Part shown: piece after piece, positions 1 to 12,019 of the stretch
Position numbering within the stretch: position 1 is the stretch's first letter
Layout of the letters: each line of letters starts with the position of its first letter
From: Pseudomonas sp. S04
GTDB lineage: Bacteria > Pseudomonadota > Gammaproteobacteria > Pseudomonadales > Pseudomonadaceae
Assembly (NCBI RefSeq): GCF_009834545.1
Contig: NZ_CP019427.1
Location: 4,036,001 to 4,100,000, forward strand
Length of the DNA stretch: 64,000 nt
Direction of reading: 5' to 3'
Notes under the pieces: generated by a model
Database searches by the model: none
Told to the model about the DNA's origin: nothing
What the model saw: the letters and a program-made list of their open reading frames with translations, nothing else
Position numbers and translations under genes: made by a program

Positions 1-597
1 CCGCCACGCCTGGCCCATTGTGGCGTCGCCGTGGATGACTGCCTGACCTATTCGGTAGGCTTCCGCGCGCCGAGCGCCGCTGAAGTGCTGACCCACTTCA
101 CCGACTTCCTCAGCCAGTTCCTGCCGGACGAAGAACGCTACACCGACGCCGACGCACAACCGGCTGCCGACCCACACCAGATCCAGCATGACGCTCTCGA
201 CCGCTTGAAAGGCCTGCTGGCCGAGCACATGAGCGACGAGCGCCTGTTGCTGACCTGGTTCGGCCAGTTCATGACCGAGCCGCGCTACCCGGAGCTGGTA
301 GCAGGCCCGGAAGATGTGACCGAGGACGACTTCCTTGGCGCCCTGGAACAAGGCGCAGTGCTGATTCGCAACCCGAGCGCGCGCCTGGCCTGGTCCGAAG
401 TCGACGACGACCTGCTGCTGTTTGCCAGCGGCCAGAGCCGTTACCTGCCAGGCAAGCTGCGCGAGTTGCTGAAAATGATTTGCGCCGCCGATGCGCTGCA
501 TGTCGACAACCTCGGCCCATGGCTCAGCGACGAAGACGGCCGCGGCCTGCTGTGCGAACTGGTCAAGCAAGGTAGCCTGGGGTTTGCCGATGAATAA
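1..597 (+). CDS. roxA: RoxA-type 50S ribosomal protein L16 arginine hydroxylase, 3' part
   Basis: The frame is open from base 1 to the TAA at 595-597, so the start lies outside the window and 198 codons are visible. The first residues (PPRLAHCGVAV, then LTYSVGFRAP) look like the end of a JmjC/cupin core, where the histidine would be an iron ligand. The rest is an acidic helical region ending in a winged-helix-like tail, as in the RoxA/YcfD family. Those enzymes are Fe(II)/2-oxoglutarate oxygenases that hydroxylate an arginine of ribosomal protein L16. The stop overlaps the start of the next gene by 8 bases, so the two are probably co-translated. The family call is fairly secure; the substrate is taken from the family. 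Confidence 0.8.
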   Translation, partial: PPRLAHCGVAVDDCLTYSVGFRAPSAAEVLTHFTDFLSQFLPDEERYTDADAQPAADPHQIQHDALDRLKGLLAEHMSDERLLLTWFGQFMTEPRYPELVAGPEDVTEDDFLGALEQGAVLIRNPSARLAWSEVDDDLLLFASGQSRYLPGKLRELLKMICAADALHVDNLGPWLSDEDGRGLLCELVKQGSLGFADE

Positions 598-1015
598 GAT
601 TCGCGTACGTGTCGCAGACTGGCAAAAGGATAACGCCGAGATCCGGCGCATTCGTGAAGCGGTATTCATCGCCGAGCAATCGGTTCCACCCGAGCTGGAA
701 TGGGATGCCGACGACGCAAGCGCCGTGCACTTCCTCGCATTTGAAGGCGACTTTCCAATTGGTACTGCCCGCCTGCTGTCCGACGGCCACATCGGCCGGG
801 TCTCGGTGCTCAAGGACTGGCGCGGCCTGAAAGTCGGCGACGCCTTGATGCAAGCAGTGATCGGCGAAGCCGAGGAGCGCGGGCTCAAGCAGCAGATGCT
901 CAGCGCCCAGGTGCAGGCCACAGCGTTCTATGAGCGCCTGGGCTTCAAGATTGTCAGTGAAGAGTTCCTCGAAGCCGGGATTCCTCATGTCGACATGGTG
1001 CGTGACTCGGCTTGA
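590..1015 (+). CDS. GNAT family N-acetyltransferase
   Basis: 141 residues. I chose ATG 590, which overlaps the upstream stop; a longer frame from 491 would run far into roxA. The protein is a single GNAT domain. It has the acetyl-CoA-binding stretch around GRVSVLKDWRGLKVGDALM (residues about 66-85) and the typical C-terminal ATAFYERLGFKIVSEEF segment. GNAT enzymes move an acetyl group from acetyl-CoA to an amine; this subgroup resembles the ElaA/YjcF type, and its substrate cannot be read from sequence. The overlap with roxA suggests one transcript. A REPIN follows directly. Confidence 0.85.
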   Translation: MNKIRVRVADWQKDNAEIRRIREAVFIAEQSVPPELEWDADDASAVHFLAFEGDFPIGTARLLSDGHIGRVSVLKDWRGLKVGDALMQAVIGEAEERGLKQQMLSAQVQATAFYERLGFKIVSEEFLEAGIPHVDMVRDSA

Positions 1016-1028
1016 AACCGGGTTGCGG

Positions 1029-1112
1029 CCATCGCGGGCAAGCCCGCTCCCACAGGGCTTGCCCATGACCTTGTGGGAGCGGGCCGGGCGGCGCTCCGCT
1101 TGCCCGCGATAG
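1029..1112. repeat. REP doublet (REPIN) with an unequal right arm
   Basis: Two inverted copies of the common Pseudomonas REP sequence (core gcgggcaagcccgctcc) lie between GNAT and the next gene. The left arm is 1029-1054 and the right arm about 1072-1112. The right arm carries about a dozen extra bases (around 1083-1098), so the arms do not pair along their full length. A second, perfect REPIN is at 26458-26524. Confidence 0.85.
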
Positions 1113-1244
1113 CACTATCAGAACCACCCAGAACGCCCCGCCATCCAACGATGCCGGGGCGTTTTGCTGTCGACGATTCAACTTGCTCCACCGCAGGCCG
1201 ACAAACTGGCACTATCAAGACACTTGAATGCGGAGATAACGGAT

Positions 1245-1982
1245 ATGTCCCTACGCGCCCTGCTCACCACCCTGCTGCTCGGCTGCAGCTTTGCGGCCAT
1301 GGCGGCGACCGAAGTGGTGCCGCTCAACCACCGCACCAGCGCCGACCTGCTCCCCGTGGCACAGAATTTCATCGGCAAGGACGGCACCGTCAGCGCCTAT
1401 GGCAATCAACTGATTGTCAACGCAGATCCCGCCAGGATCGACGAACTTAAGGCCCTGCTTAGCCAGCTCGACACCGCGCCAAAACGCCTGCTGATCACCG
1501 TCGACACCAACCAGAACAACCAGCAGGACAGCAGCGACCAGCAAACGCAGATCATCAGCTACAGCACCGCCAGTCGCGAAGGCGGCATCCAGCAGATCCA
1601 GGCCAGCGAAGGCGTGCCGGCACTGATCCAGACCGGCCAGAGCGTCCCGCTCACCAGCACCGGGACCGACACTTACGGCCGCCTGCAAAGCCAGACCGAA
1701 TACCGCAATGTCACCCAGGGTTTTTACGTGACCGCCAGCGTCACCGGCGAAACCGTGCACCTGGCCATCAGCACCAACCGTGACCGCATGAGCCAGGAAC
1801 GTCCCGATGTAGTGAATGTGCAAAGCACCGACACAAGTGTCAGCGGCCGCCTGGGCCAATGGATCACCCTGGCCGGGATCAACCGCCAGACCCAGGCCGA
1901 TAAACAGGGCATGACCCGTACCTATGGGACCCAGGGCCGGGATGACCTGAGCTTGCGGGTGAAAGTCGACACCTTGGACTAA
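1245..1982 (+). CDS. short exported secretin-domain protein
   Basis: 245 residues. ATG 1245 has GGAG about 9 bases upstream. A signal peptide is clear (MSLRALLTTLLLGCSFAAMA, then ATEVV). Residues about 22-85 look like a secretin N-domain (LNHRTSADLLP, QLIVNADPARIDELKALL, LDTAPKRLLI). The C-terminal half resembles the first strands of a secretin core (YVTASVTGETVHLAIS, LGQWITLAGI). Real secretins are usually two to three times longer, so this protein is unlikely to form a pore alone; a periplasmic accessory or remnant role is possible. No type II, III or IV secretion genes are nearby. Function unknown. Confidence 0.7.
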   Translation: MSLRALLTTLLLGCSFAAMAATEVVPLNHRTSADLLPVAQNFIGKDGTVSAYGNQLIVNADPARIDELKALLSQLDTAPKRLLITVDTNQNNQQDSSDQQTQIISYSTASREGGIQQIQASEGVPALIQTGQSVPLTSTGTDTYGRLQSQTEYRNVTQGFYVTASVTGETVHLAISTNRDRMSQERPDVVNVQSTDTSVSGRLGQWITLAGINRQTQADKQGMTRTYGTQGRDDLSLRVKVDTLD

Positions 1983-2478
1983 CTCACCGAAAACTGACTG
2001 ATTAGTCGTATTAGACCAAAGATGTAGTGCTTGAAAAAAAGCACTACAAAACGTTTGACGAGGCAAAAAAGCAAAGGCATGATGGCCTCGCTCCCGCTAA
2101 TCAGAGGCCCTGGCAAGGGCCTTCGAAGCGTTGCTTGCAACCACCCTGCGAGCCGTTTCGTGTCTGTACCGCCCACAAGGTGTGTTTGACGAGGTTGCCG
2201 ACTGGAACGAAGTTGTCCCGAGGGACGGAAGCGTAAATAGGTAACCCGGCACACCACTGATGTTCGCACCAGGCCCACGACGCCCGAATGCGCCCGACAG
2301 CTCGCCCTTACCTGCTCAGCCTCCATCCTCGAGCCCATCGTTCATCCCGTCGCCACCCCCGCCAAACCCGCCTTGACCGGCCAAGCTTCTGGTCAGCGAG
2401 CAGCCTGTTACGCCTTTTGACACGCGTACCCGGCAAACGGAATTTTCCACCAAGACCTATGCGACGAGGTTTATCTCC
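1983..2478 (+). promoter_or_regulatory. 496-bp non-coding leader before aceA
   Basis: No convincing gene. A perfect 9-bp stem (2024-2032 with 2039-2047) sits just after the upstream stop but has no T-run, so it is not a classic terminator. A second stem is at about 2105-2122 (GGCCC/GGGCC). The 11-mer gtttgacgagg occurs twice, at 2053-2063 and 2184-2194, 131 bases apart. aceA is normally regulated by carbon source, so binding sites or an untranslated leader are expected here, but I cannot name a regulator. The only open frame (2027-2236) lacks a good start and looks spurious. Confidence 0.45.
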
Positions 2479-3804
2479 ATGGCACTGACACGCGAACAGC
2501 AAATTGCAGCCCTCGAAAAAGACTGGGCTGAAAACCCACGCTGGAAAGGCGTGACACGCGCTTACTCCGCTGCTGACGTCGTCCGCCTGCGCGGCTCGGT
2601 TCAACCTGAGCACACCTTTGCAAAACTGGGCGCCGAGAAGCTGTGGAACCTGGTGACCCAGGGCGCCAAGCCGTCCTTCCGCCCTGAGAAAGATTTCGTC
2701 AACTGCATGGGCGCCCTGACCGGCGGCCAGGCTGTACAACAAGTCAAAGCCGGTATCCAGGCGATCTACCTGTCTGGCTGGCAAGTGGCCGCGGACAACA
2801 ACTCCGCCGAATCGATGTACCCAGACCAGTCGCTGTACCCGGTTGACTCGGTACCGACCGTGGTCAAGCGCATCAACAACTCGTTCCGTCGTGCTGACCA
2901 GATCCAGTGGAAAGCCGGCAAAGGCCCGGGCGACGAAGGCTACATCGACTACTTCGCACCCATCGTGGCTGACGCTGAAGCCGGTTTCGGCGGCGTCCTG
3001 AACGCCTACGAGCTGATGAAGAGCATGATCGAGGCAGGCGCTGCCGGCGTCCACTTCGAAGACCAACTGGCCTCCGTCAAAAAATGCGGGCACATGGGCG
3101 GCAAGGTACTGGTTCCTACCCAGGAAGCTGTACAGAAGCTGACCGCTGCTCGTCTGGCAGCTGACGTCGCCGGTACTCCGACCATCATCCTGGCCCGTAC
3201 TGACGCTAACGCCGCTGACCTGCTGACTTCCGACTGCGACCCGTACGACCAGCCATTCGTGACTGGCGAACGCACCCAGGAAGGCTTCTACAAAGTGCGC
3301 GCCGGCCTGGACCAGGCCATCGCTCGCGGCCTGGCTTACGCTCCGTACGCCGACCTGATCTGGTGCGAAACCGCCAAGCCGGACCTGGACGAAGCTCGTC
3401 GCTTCGCTGAAGCGATCAAGAAGGAATACCCGGACCAACTGCTGTCGTACAACTGCTCGCCTTCCTTCAACTGGAAGAAGAACCTGGACGACGCGACCAT
3501 CGCCAAGTTCCAGCGCGAACTGTCCGCCATGGGCTACAAGCACCAGTTCATCACCCTGGCTGGCATTCACAACATGTGGCACAGCATGTTCAACCTGGCG
3601 CACGACTACGCCCGCAACGACATGACTGCCTACGTGAAGCTGCAAGAGCAGGAATTCGCTGACGCTGCCAAAGGCTACACCTTCGTGGCGCACCAGCAGG
3701 AAGTGGGCACTGGCTACTTCGACGACATGACCACCGTGATCCAGGGCGGCTCGTCTTCGGTGACCGCACTGACCGGCTCCACCGAAGAAGAACAGTTCCA
3801 CTGA
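2479..3804 (+). CDS. aceA: isocitrate lyase
   Basis: 441 residues, full length for the shorter isocitrate lyase class. The enzyme splits isocitrate into glyoxylate and succinate, the first step of the glyoxylate shunt, which lets cells grow on acetate or fatty acids. The catalytic signature KKCGHMGGK is present, with the active-site cysteine at about residue 203. Other expected motifs are [19 protein letters not shown] and FNWKK. GAGG lies 10 or so bases before ATG 2479. The gene stands alone between a long leader and a strong terminator, so it appears monocistronic. Identification is secure. Confidence 0.97.
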   Translation: MALTREQQIAALEKDWAENPRWKGVTRAYSAADVVRLRGSVQPEHTFAKLGAEKLWNLVTQGAKPSFRPEKDFVNCMGALTGGQAVQQVKAGIQAIYLSGWQVAADNNSAESMYPDQSLYPVDSVPTVVKRINNSFRRADQIQWKAGKGPGDEGYIDYFAPIVADAEAGFGGVLNAYELMKSMIEAGAAGVHFEDQLASVKKCGHMGGKVLVPTQEAVQKLTAARLAADVAGTPTIILARTDANAADLLTSDCDPYDQPFVTGERTQEGFYKVRAGLDQAIARGLAYAPYADLIWCETAKPDLDEARRFAEAIKKEYPDQLLSYNCSPSFNWKKNLDDATIAKFQRELSAMGYKHQFITLAGIHNMWHSMFNLAHDYARNDMTAYVKLQEQEFADAAKGYTFVAHQQEVGTGYFDDMTTVIQGGSSSVTALTGSTEEEQFH

Positions 3805-3872
3805 TCGACTTCGCCTTGAGCACACGGCCATCGCAGACCTGGTAGAAAGCTAACTGCAATGCCGAAAATCTG

Positions 3873-3902
3873 ACGCCCCGACTGGTTCGGGGCGTTTTTT
3901 TT
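3873..3902 (+). terminator. Rho-independent terminator of aceA
   Basis: GC-rich stem cgccccg/cggggcg with a short loop, followed by eight T residues, 70 bases after the aceA stop. Confidence 0.9.
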
Positions 3903-4360
3903 GCGTGGGATCCCACGAACACCGTGCGCGCCCCTCCCACAGGACGCATGAAGCAAAACATTGATCCAGAGCGGTGTCGGCAATGGTCAAAACGGTTAAA
4001 ACCTGCCCCCGGGCAACTTGCTGTAGCAGGCAAGTAACCGTAACTTTGCGCTTACCCGGCCGTGGAATAGTTTAAAAACCGCTACAAATAATATTGATTA
4101 TCATTCAGCTCAAACTATATTCATTGCAACAGCCACAAAACATAATTAACAAAACCCCGGCTAATGCCCGTACCGCACGGGCTGCAGGGCCTCGCAGGTG
4201 CGCTATGTCCTTATTCCTATAAATAATTTCGCTATAGGAATTTTACTTGCACGGTGTTTAGCCATAAAATCACCGCGATTGATTGCGCTGCGACATATCG
4301 TCACTGCTTTATTTCTTTATCAAGCTCAGAGACCCTTGCTCTCTGTTAAGGATTACCAGC
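3903..4360 (+). promoter_or_regulatory. AT-rich upstream region of the nuo operon
   Basis: 458 bases without a gene. From about 4060 to 4320 the sequence becomes much richer in A and T than its surroundings, as expected for a strong regulated promoter. The segment 4088-4106 weakly resembles a Fur box (12 of 19 positions by eye). No unambiguous -35/-10 pair was found. AAGG lies 8-11 bases before the nuoA start. Confidence 0.5.
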
Positions 4361-4774
4361 ATGCCCGAAGCGACAGGACTCATGGCCCACAACTGGGGCT
4401 TTGCCATTTTCCTTCTGGGTGTCGGCGGCCTTTGTGCCTTCATGCTCGGCGTCTCCAGCCTCCTCGGGTCAAAAGCCTGGGGCCGCAGCAAAAACGAACC
4501 GTTCGAGTCCGGCATGCTACCTACAGGTGGCGCCCGCTTGCGGCTCTCAGCCAAATTCTATCTGGTCGCGATGTTGTTCGTGATCTTCGATATCGAAGCC
4601 CTCTTTCTCTTTGCATGGTCTGTGTCCGTCCGCGAAAGCGGCTGGACCGGATTCGTCGAAGCTCTCGTTTTCATAGCAATTCTGTTGGCAGGTCTTGTCT
4701 ACCTATTTCGAGTGGGCGCCCTTGACTGGGCTCCGGAAGCTCGTCGTAAGCGGCAGGCGAAGCTGAAACAATGA
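4361..4774 (+). CDS. nuoA: NADH-quinone oxidoreductase subunit A
   Basis: 137 residues; ATG 4361 follows AAGG. Three membrane helices (about residues 14-35, 67-88, 97-118). The conserved loop between helices 1 and 2 contains KNEPFESGM, and [11 protein letters not shown] follows in helix 2, both hallmarks of NuoA. It is part of the membrane arm of complex I near the quinone site. First gene of the 13-gene operon; its stop is 10 bases before the nuoB ATG. Confidence 0.96.
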   Translation: MPEATGLMAHNWGFAIFLLGVGGLCAFMLGVSSLLGSKAWGRSKNEPFESGMLPTGGARLRLSAKFYLVAMLFVIFDIEALFLFAWSVSVRESGWTGFVEALVFIAILLAGLVYLFRVGALDWAPEARRKRQAKLKQ

Positions 4775-4784
4775 GGCTTTGGCA

Positions 4785-5459
4785 ATGCAATACAATCTCA
4801 CCAGGATCGACCCGGATGCTCCTAACGAGCAGTACCCGATCGGCGAGCGGGAAACCGTTTCCGATCCGTTAGAAGATCAAGTCCACAAAAACATCTACAT
4901 GGGCAAGCTCGAAGACGTGCTGAACGGCGCGGTCAACTGGGGACGTAAGAACTCCCTGTGGCCGTACAACTTCGGCCTTTCGTGCTGCTACGTGGAAATG
5001 ACCACTGCCTTCACGGCGCCCCACGACATCGCGCGCTTTGGCGCCGAGGTTATCCGGGCATCGCCGCGCCAGGCGGATTTCATGGTTATCGCCGGTACCT
5101 GCTTCATCAAGATGGCGCCGATCATTCAGCGTCTCTACGAGCAAATGCTCGAGCCGAAGTGGGTAATCTCCATGGGCTCGTGCGCCAACTCCGGTGGCAT
5201 GTACGACATCTACTCCGTGGTTCAGGGAGTGGACAAGTTCCTGCCCGTGGACGTCTACGTGCCTGGCTGCCCGCCCCGCCCTGAAGCTTTCCTGCAAGGC
5301 CTGATGCTGCTGCAGGAGTCGATTGGCCAAGAGCGTCGCCCGCTTTCCTGGGTCGTCGGCGATCAAGGCGTGTACCGCGCCGAGATGCCTTCGCAAAAGG
5401 AACAGCGCCGCGAACAGCGAATCGCAGTCACCAACCTGCGCAGCCCCGACGAAGTCTGA
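4785..5459 (+). CDS. nuoB: NADH-quinone oxidoreductase subunit B
   Basis: 224 residues. I chose ATG 4785 because GAGG (4773-4776) lies at proper spacing; an in-frame TTG at 4779 is too close to that site. Cysteines C67, C68, C133 and C162 ([24 protein letters not shown]) bind the terminal [4Fe-4S] cluster N2, which passes electrons to quinone. The subunit sits at the junction of the peripheral and membrane arms. Confidence 0.96.
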   Translation: MQYNLTRIDPDAPNEQYPIGERETVSDPLEDQVHKNIYMGKLEDVLNGAVNWGRKNSLWPYNFGLSCCYVEMTTAFTAPHDIARFGAEVIRASPRQADFMVIAGTCFIKMAPIIQRLYEQMLEPKWVISMGSCANSGGMYDIYSVVQGVDKFLPVDVYVPGCPPRPEAFLQGLMLLQESIGQERRPLSWVVGDQGVYRAEMPSQKEQRREQRIAVTNLRSPDEV

Positions 5460-5525
5460 TCCAGATCTGTTCCTGCAAAGAAACCGAAAACTGGCTTCAT
5501 TCTTTACGTTGACCGAAAGCGATAA

Positions 5526-7316
<1,791 letters not shown>

Positions 7317-7318
7317 GC

Positions 7319-7816
7319 ATGAACAGCACGCTTATCCAGACAGACCGTTTCACCTTGAGTGAAACCGAGCGCTCGGCCATCGAGCACGAGTTGCATCACT
7401 ACGAAGACCCGCGCGCGGCGTCGATCGAAGCCCTGAAGATCGTCCAGAAGGAACGTGGCTGGGTGCCCGATGGCGCCCTGTACGCCATCGGCGAGATCCT
7501 CGGCATCCCGGCCAGCGACGTTGAAGGCGTGGCGACGTTCTACAGCCAGATCTTCCGCCAGCCAGTGGGCCGCCACATCATTCGCGTCTGCGACAGCATG
7601 GTCTGCTACATCGGCGGCCATGAGTCGGTGGTCAGTGAAATCCAGAGCAAACTGGGGATCGGCCTCGGCCAGACCACTGCCGACGGTCGTTTCACCCTGC
7701 TGCCTGTCTGCTGCCTCGGCAACTGCGACAAGGCGCCGGCGTTGATGATCGACGACGACACTTTCGGTGACGTACAGCCTGCTGGCGTTGCCAAACTGTT
7801 GGAGGGCTACGTATGA
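7319..7816 (+). CDS. nuoE: NADH-quinone oxidoreductase subunit E
   Basis: 165 residues; starts 2 bases after nuoCD ends. The thioredoxin-like [2Fe-2S] domain has ligands C91, C96, C132 and C136 (CX4C and CX3C, in CDSMVC and CCLGNC). NuoE carries cluster N1a next to the flavin subunit NuoF. Its stop overlaps the nuoF start by 4 bases (ATGA). Confidence 0.96.
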   Translation: MNSTLIQTDRFTLSETERSAIEHELHHYEDPRAASIEALKIVQKERGWVPDGALYAIGEILGIPASDVEGVATFYSQIFRQPVGRHIIRVCDSMVCYIGGHESVVSEIQSKLGIGLGQTTADGRFTLLPVCCLGNCDKAPALMIDDDTFGDVQPAGVAKLLEGYV

Positions 7817-9168
7817 CCCTGACTTCCTTCGGCCCGGCCAACCGCATCAAGCGCTCGGCAGAGACCCATCCGCTGACCTGGCGCCTGCGTGACGACGGCG
7901 AGGCCGTATGGCTCGACGAGTACCAGGCCAAGAACGGTTACGCCGCGGCACGCAAGGCCTTCGCCGACATGGCCCAGGACGACATCGTCCAGACCGTGAA
8001 AGACGCCGGCCTCAAGGGTCGCGGTGGCGCGGGCTTCCCCACGGGTGTGAAGTGGGGCCTGATGCCCAAAGACGAATCCATCAACATCCGCTACCTGCTG
8101 TGCAACGCGGATGAAATGGAGCCCAACACCTGGAAAGACCGCATGCTGATGGAGCAACTGCCCCATCTGCTGATCGAAGGCATGCTGATCAGCGCCCGCG
8201 CGCTGAAAACCTACCGTGGCTACATCTTCCTGCGTGGCGAATACACCACCGCCGCCAAGCACCTCAACCGTGCCGTGGAAGAAGCCAAGGCCGCTGGCCT
8301 GCTGGGTAAAAACATCCTCGGTTCGGGTTTTGATTTCGAGCTGTTCGTGCACACCGGCGCCGGGCGTTACATCTGCGGTGAAGAAACCGCACTGATCAAC
8401 TCCCTCGAAGGCCGTCGCGCCAACCCGCGCTCCAAGCCACCCTTCCCTGCCGCCGTAGGCGTGTGGGGCAAGCCGACCTGCGTGAACAACGTTGAAACCC
8501 TGTGCAACGTGCCGGCGATCATTGCCGACGGCGTGGACTGGTACAAATCGTTGTCCCGCGAAGGCAGCGAAGACATGGGCACCAAGCTCATGGGCTTCTC
8601 CGGCAAGGTCAAGAACCCGGGCCTGTGGGAGCTGCCATTCGGCGTTACCGGCCGCGAACTGTTCGAAGACTACGCTGGCGGCATGCGCGATGGCTTCAAG
8701 CTCAAGGCCTGGCAGCCAGGCGGCGCCGGTACCGGCTTCTTGCTGCCGGAACACCTGGACGCACAAATGTACGCCGGCGGCATCGCCAAGGTGGGCACCC
8801 GTATGGGTACCGGCCTGGCCATGGCGGTGGACGACAGCGTCAACATGGTGTCCCTGCTGCGCAATATGGAACAGTTCTTCGCCCGTGAGTCGTGCGGTTT
8901 CTGCACCCCTTGCCGCGATGGCTTGCCATGGAGCGTCAAGCTGCTGATGGCTATCGAGAAAGGCGAAGGCCAACCCGGTGACATCGAGACCCTGCTGGGT
9001 CTGGTCGGCTTCCTCGGCCCAGGCAAGACCTTCTGTGCTCACGCACCGGGTGCCGTGGAGCCATTGGGCAGCGCTATCAAATACTTCCGTCCAGAGTTCG
9101 AAGCCGGCATCGCGCCTATCAGCGCCGCCGTCCCGCCCCTGGCAAGGCCGATCGTAATCGGCGCGTAA
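7813..9168 (+). CDS. nuoF: NADH-quinone oxidoreductase subunit F
   Basis: 451 residues. This is the NADH-binding, FMN-containing subunit. The glycine-rich FMN site is at residues 68-82 ([13 protein letters not shown]). The [4Fe-4S] cluster N3 ligands are C361, C364, C367 ([11 protein letters not shown]) and C408. It takes hydride from NADH and starts the electron chain. It is followed by a 136-base gap with a stem-loop before nuoG, the longest internal gap of the operon. Confidence 0.97.
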   Translation: MTLTSFGPANRIKRSAETHPLTWRLRDDGEAVWLDEYQAKNGYAAARKAFADMAQDDIVQTVKDAGLKGRGGAGFPTGVKWGLMPKDESINIRYLLCNADEMEPNTWKDRMLMEQLPHLLIEGMLISARALKTYRGYIFLRGEYTTAAKHLNRAVEEAKAAGLLGKNILGSGFDFELFVHTGAGRYICGEETALINSLEGRRANPRSKPPFPAAVGVWGKPTCVNNVETLCNVPAIIADGVDWYKSLSREGSEDMGTKLMGFSGKVKNPGLWELPFGVTGRELFEDYAGGMRDGFKLKAWQPGGAGTGFLLPEHLDAQMYAGGIAKVGTRMGTGLAMAVDDSVNMVSLLRNMEQFFARESCGFCTPCRDGLPWSVKLLMAIEKGEGQPGDIETLLGLVGFLGPGKTFCAHAPGAVEPLGSAIKYFRPEFEAGIAPISAAVPPLARPIVIGA

Positions 9169-9178
9169 CGCTTAACAA

Positions 9179-9202
9179 GGCGAAGGGTCCGTGCCCTTCG
9201 CC
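9179..9202 (+). other. intercistronic stem-loop between nuoF and nuoG
   Basis: A perfect 9-bp stem (ggcgaaggg with cccttcgcc) and a 6-base loop lies 11 bases after nuoF. Only two T residues follow, so it should not be a strong terminator. It may stabilise the upstream mRNA or set a processing point. Confidence 0.65.
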
Positions 9203-9304
9203 TTCTCGTGTGATGACGCCGCCCGCGGCTGTTTTGACTCACGCGAATGACAAGATTCCATTAGCCACGCCCGCTGACACCGGGCCAACGAAGAACTTTG
9301 AACC

Positions 9305-12019
9305 ATGGCCACTATCCACGTAGACGGCAAAGCGCTCGAAGTCGACGGGGCAGACAACCTGTTACAGGCATGTCTGTCGCTAGGCCTCGATATTCCTTAC
9401 TTCTGCTGGCACCCCGCCCTTGGCAGCGTTGGCGCTTGCCGCCAGTGCGCGGTCAAGCAGTACACCGACGAGAACGACACCCGCGGTCGTATCGTCATGT
9501 CCTGCATGACCCCTGCCACCGATGGCACCTGGATCTCCATCGACGATGAAGAGTCCAAGGCCTTTCGCGCCAGCGTTGTTGAATGGCTGATGACCAACCA
9601 CCCTCACGACTGCCCGGTCTGTGAGGAAGGCGGTCACTGCCACCTGCAAGACATGACGGTAATGACCGGCCACAACGAGCGCCGTTACCGCTTCACCAAG
9701 CGTACCCACCAGAACCAGCAACTGGGCCCGTTCATTTCCCACGAGATGAACCGCTGCATCGCCTGCTACCGCTGCGTGCGCTTCTATAAAGACTACGCCG
9801 GCGGCACCGACCTGGGCGTGTTCGGCGCCCACGACAACGTGTACTTCGGTCGCGTTGAAGACGGCACCCTGGAAAGCGAGTTCTCCGGCAACCTCACCGA
9901 GGTCTGCCCGACCGGTGTGTTCACCGACAAGACTCACTCCGAGCGCTACAACCGCAAGTGGGACATGCAGTTCTCGCCGAGCATCTGCCATGGCTGCTCC
10001 AGCGGTTGCAACATCTCCCCAGGTGAGCGCTACGGCGAACTGCGGCGCATCGAGAACCGTTTCAACGGTTCGGTGAACCAGTACTTCCTGTGCGACCGTG
10101 GCCGTTTCGGTTATGGCTACGTCAACCGCGAAGATCGCCCGCGCCAGCCTCTGCTGGCCAATGGTGCCAAGCTGAGCCTCGACGAAGCGCTGGATAAAGC
10201 CGCCGACCTGCTGCGCGGTCGCAACATCGTCGGTATCGGTTCGCCGCGGGCCAGCCTCGAAAGCAACTACGCGTTGCGCGAGCTGGTCGGCGCCGAGCAC
10301 TTCTACAGCGGTATCGAAGCCGCTGAGCTGGAGCGTATTCGCCTGGTCCTGCAAGTGCTGAACGACAGCCCGCTGCCAGTGCCGAACATGCGTGACATCG
10401 AAGACCACGACGCGATCTTCGTCCTCGGTGAAGACCTGACCCAGACCGCCGCCCGCATGGCGCTGTCCCTGCGTCAATCGGTCAAGGGCAAGGCTGAAGA
10501 CATGGCCGACGCCATGCGCGTCCAGCCTTGGCTCGACGCCGCCGTGAAGAACATCGGCCAGCACGCGCTGAACCCGCTGTTCATCGCCAGCATCGCTGAG
10601 ACCAAGCTCGACGACATCGCCGAAGAGTGCGTACACGCCGCGCCCGACGACCTGGCCCGCATCGGTTTTGCCGTGGCTCACGCCCTCGACGCCAGCGCTC
10701 CAGCCGTTGAAGGCCTGGACAGCGAAGCCCTCGAACTGGCCAAGCGCATCGCCGACGCCCTGCTCGCGGCCAAGCGTCCATTAATCATTGCCGGCACCTC
10801 GTTGGGCTCCAAGGCGCTGATCGAAGCTGCCGCGAACATCGCCAAGGCGCTGAAGCTGCGCGAGAAGAACGGCTCCATCAGCCTGATCGTGCCAGAGGCC
10901 AACAGCCTCGGCCTGGCCATGCTCGGTGGCGAATCGGTCGATGCAGCCCTGCAAGCAGTCATCGACGGCCAGGCCGACGCCATCGTCGTGCTGGAAAACG
11001 ACCTGTACACCCGCACCACCAAGGCCAAGGTCGATGCAGCCCTGAGCGCCGCGAAAGTAGTAATCGTCGCTGACCATCAGAAGACCGCCACCAGTGATCG
11101 CGCGCACCTGGTCCTGCCAGCTGCCAGCTTCGCCGAAGGCGATGGCACCCTGGTCAGCCAGGAAGGTCGCGCCCAGCGCTTCTTCCAGGTGTTCGATCCG
11201 AAGTACATGGACGCCAGCATCCTGGTCCACGAAGGCTGGCGCTGGCTGCACGCCCTGCGCGCCACCCTGCTGAACCAGCCAATCGACTGGACCCAGCTCG
11301 ACCACGTGACCGCTGCCGTCGCTTCCAGCACGCCGCAACTGGCACGCATCGTCGATGCCGCCCCGTCCGCCGCGTTCCGCATCAAGGGCATGAAACTCGC
11401 CCGTGAGCCGCTGCGTTACTCCGGCCGGACCGCCATGCGCGCCGACATCAGCGTGCACGAGCCGCGCACCCCGCAAGACAACGACACCGCGTTCGCCTTC
11501 TCCATGGAAGGTTACTCGGGTTCGGTCGAGCCGCGTCAGCAAGTGCCATTCGCCTGGTCCCCGGGCTGGAACTCGCCGCAAGCCTGGAACAAATTCCAGG
11601 ACGAAGTCGGTGGTCACATCCGCGCTGGCGACCCAGGCACCCGCCTGATCGAAAGCACGGGTGATGCGCTGAACTGGTTCGCCAATGTGCCTCGCGCCTT
11701 CAACCCGGCCCAGGGTACCTGGCAGGTCGTGCCGTTCTTCCACCTGCTCGGCAGCGAAGAGAACTCTTCCAAGGCCGCTCCGGTACAAGAACGCATTCCC
11801 GCGGCCTACGTGGCGCTGGCCAAGTCCGAAGCCGATCGCCTGGGGGTCAACGATGGCGCCCTGCTGAGCCTGAACGTGGCCGGCCAGACCCTGCGTCTGC
11901 CACTGCGCATCAATGAGCAGCTGGGTGCTGGCCTGGTGGCCTTGCCTGCCGGCCTGGCTGGCATTCCACCAGCGATCGCAGGCTTTTCCGTTGACGGTCT
12001 GCAGGAGGCAGCGCAATGA
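9305..12019 (+). CDS. nuoG: NADH-quinone oxidoreductase subunit G
   Basis: 904 residues, the usual size for Pseudomonas NuoG. The N-terminus is a ferredoxin-like [2Fe-2S] domain (CWHP, GACRQC, CMTP). It is followed by [12 protein letters not shown] and CIACYRC with CPTGVF for [4Fe-4S] clusters. An extra CHGCSSGCN site near residue 230 matches the N7-type cluster. The rest is a molybdopterin-oxidoreductase-like fold without cofactor. Its end overlaps nuoH by 4 bases. Confidence 0.96.
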   Translation: MATIHVDGKALEVDGADNLLQACLSLGLDIPYFCWHPALGSVGACRQCAVKQYTDENDTRGRIVMSCMTPATDGTWISIDDEESKAFRASVVEWLMTNHPHDCPVCEEGGHCHLQDMTVMTGHNERRYRFTKRTHQNQQLGPFISHEMNRCIACYRCVRFYKDYAGGTDLGVFGAHDNVYFGRVEDGTLESEFSGNLTEVCPTGVFTDKTHSERYNRKWDMQFSPSICHGCSSGCNISPGERYGELRRIENRFNGSVNQYFLCDRGRFGYGYVNREDRPRQPLLANGAKLSLDEALDKAADLLRGRNIVGIGSPRASLESNYALRELVGAEHFYSGIEAAELERIRLVLQVLNDSPLPVPNMRDIEDHDAIFVLGEDLTQTAARMALSLRQSVKGKAEDMADAMRVQPWLDAAVKNIGQHALNPLFIASIAETKLDDIAEECVHAAPDDLARIGFAVAHALDASAPAVEGLDSEALELAKRIADALLAAKRPLIIAGTSLGSKALIEAAANIAKALKLREKNGSISLIVPEANSLGLAMLGGESVDAALQAVIDGQADAIVVLENDLYTRTTKAKVDAALSAAKVVIVADHQKTATSDRAHLVLPAASFAEGDGTLVSQEGRAQRFFQVFDPKYMDASILVHEGWRWLHALRATLLNQPIDWTQLDHVTAAVASSTPQLARIVDAAPSAAFRIKGMKLAREPLRYSGRTAMRADISVHEPRTPQDNDTAFAFSMEGYSGSVEPRQQVPFAWSPGWNSPQAWNKFQDEVGGHIRAGDPGTRLIESTGDALNWFANVPRAFNPAQGTWQVVPFFHLLGSEENSSKAAPVQERIPAAYVALAKSEADRLGVNDGALLSLNVAGQTLRLPLRINEQLGAGLVALPAGLAGIPPAIAGFSVDGLQEAAQ

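Noticed and set aside
2027..2236. Possible 69-codon gene in the aceA leader
   Set aside because: Starts with TTG inside a hairpin, has no ribosome site and no recognisable protein features.
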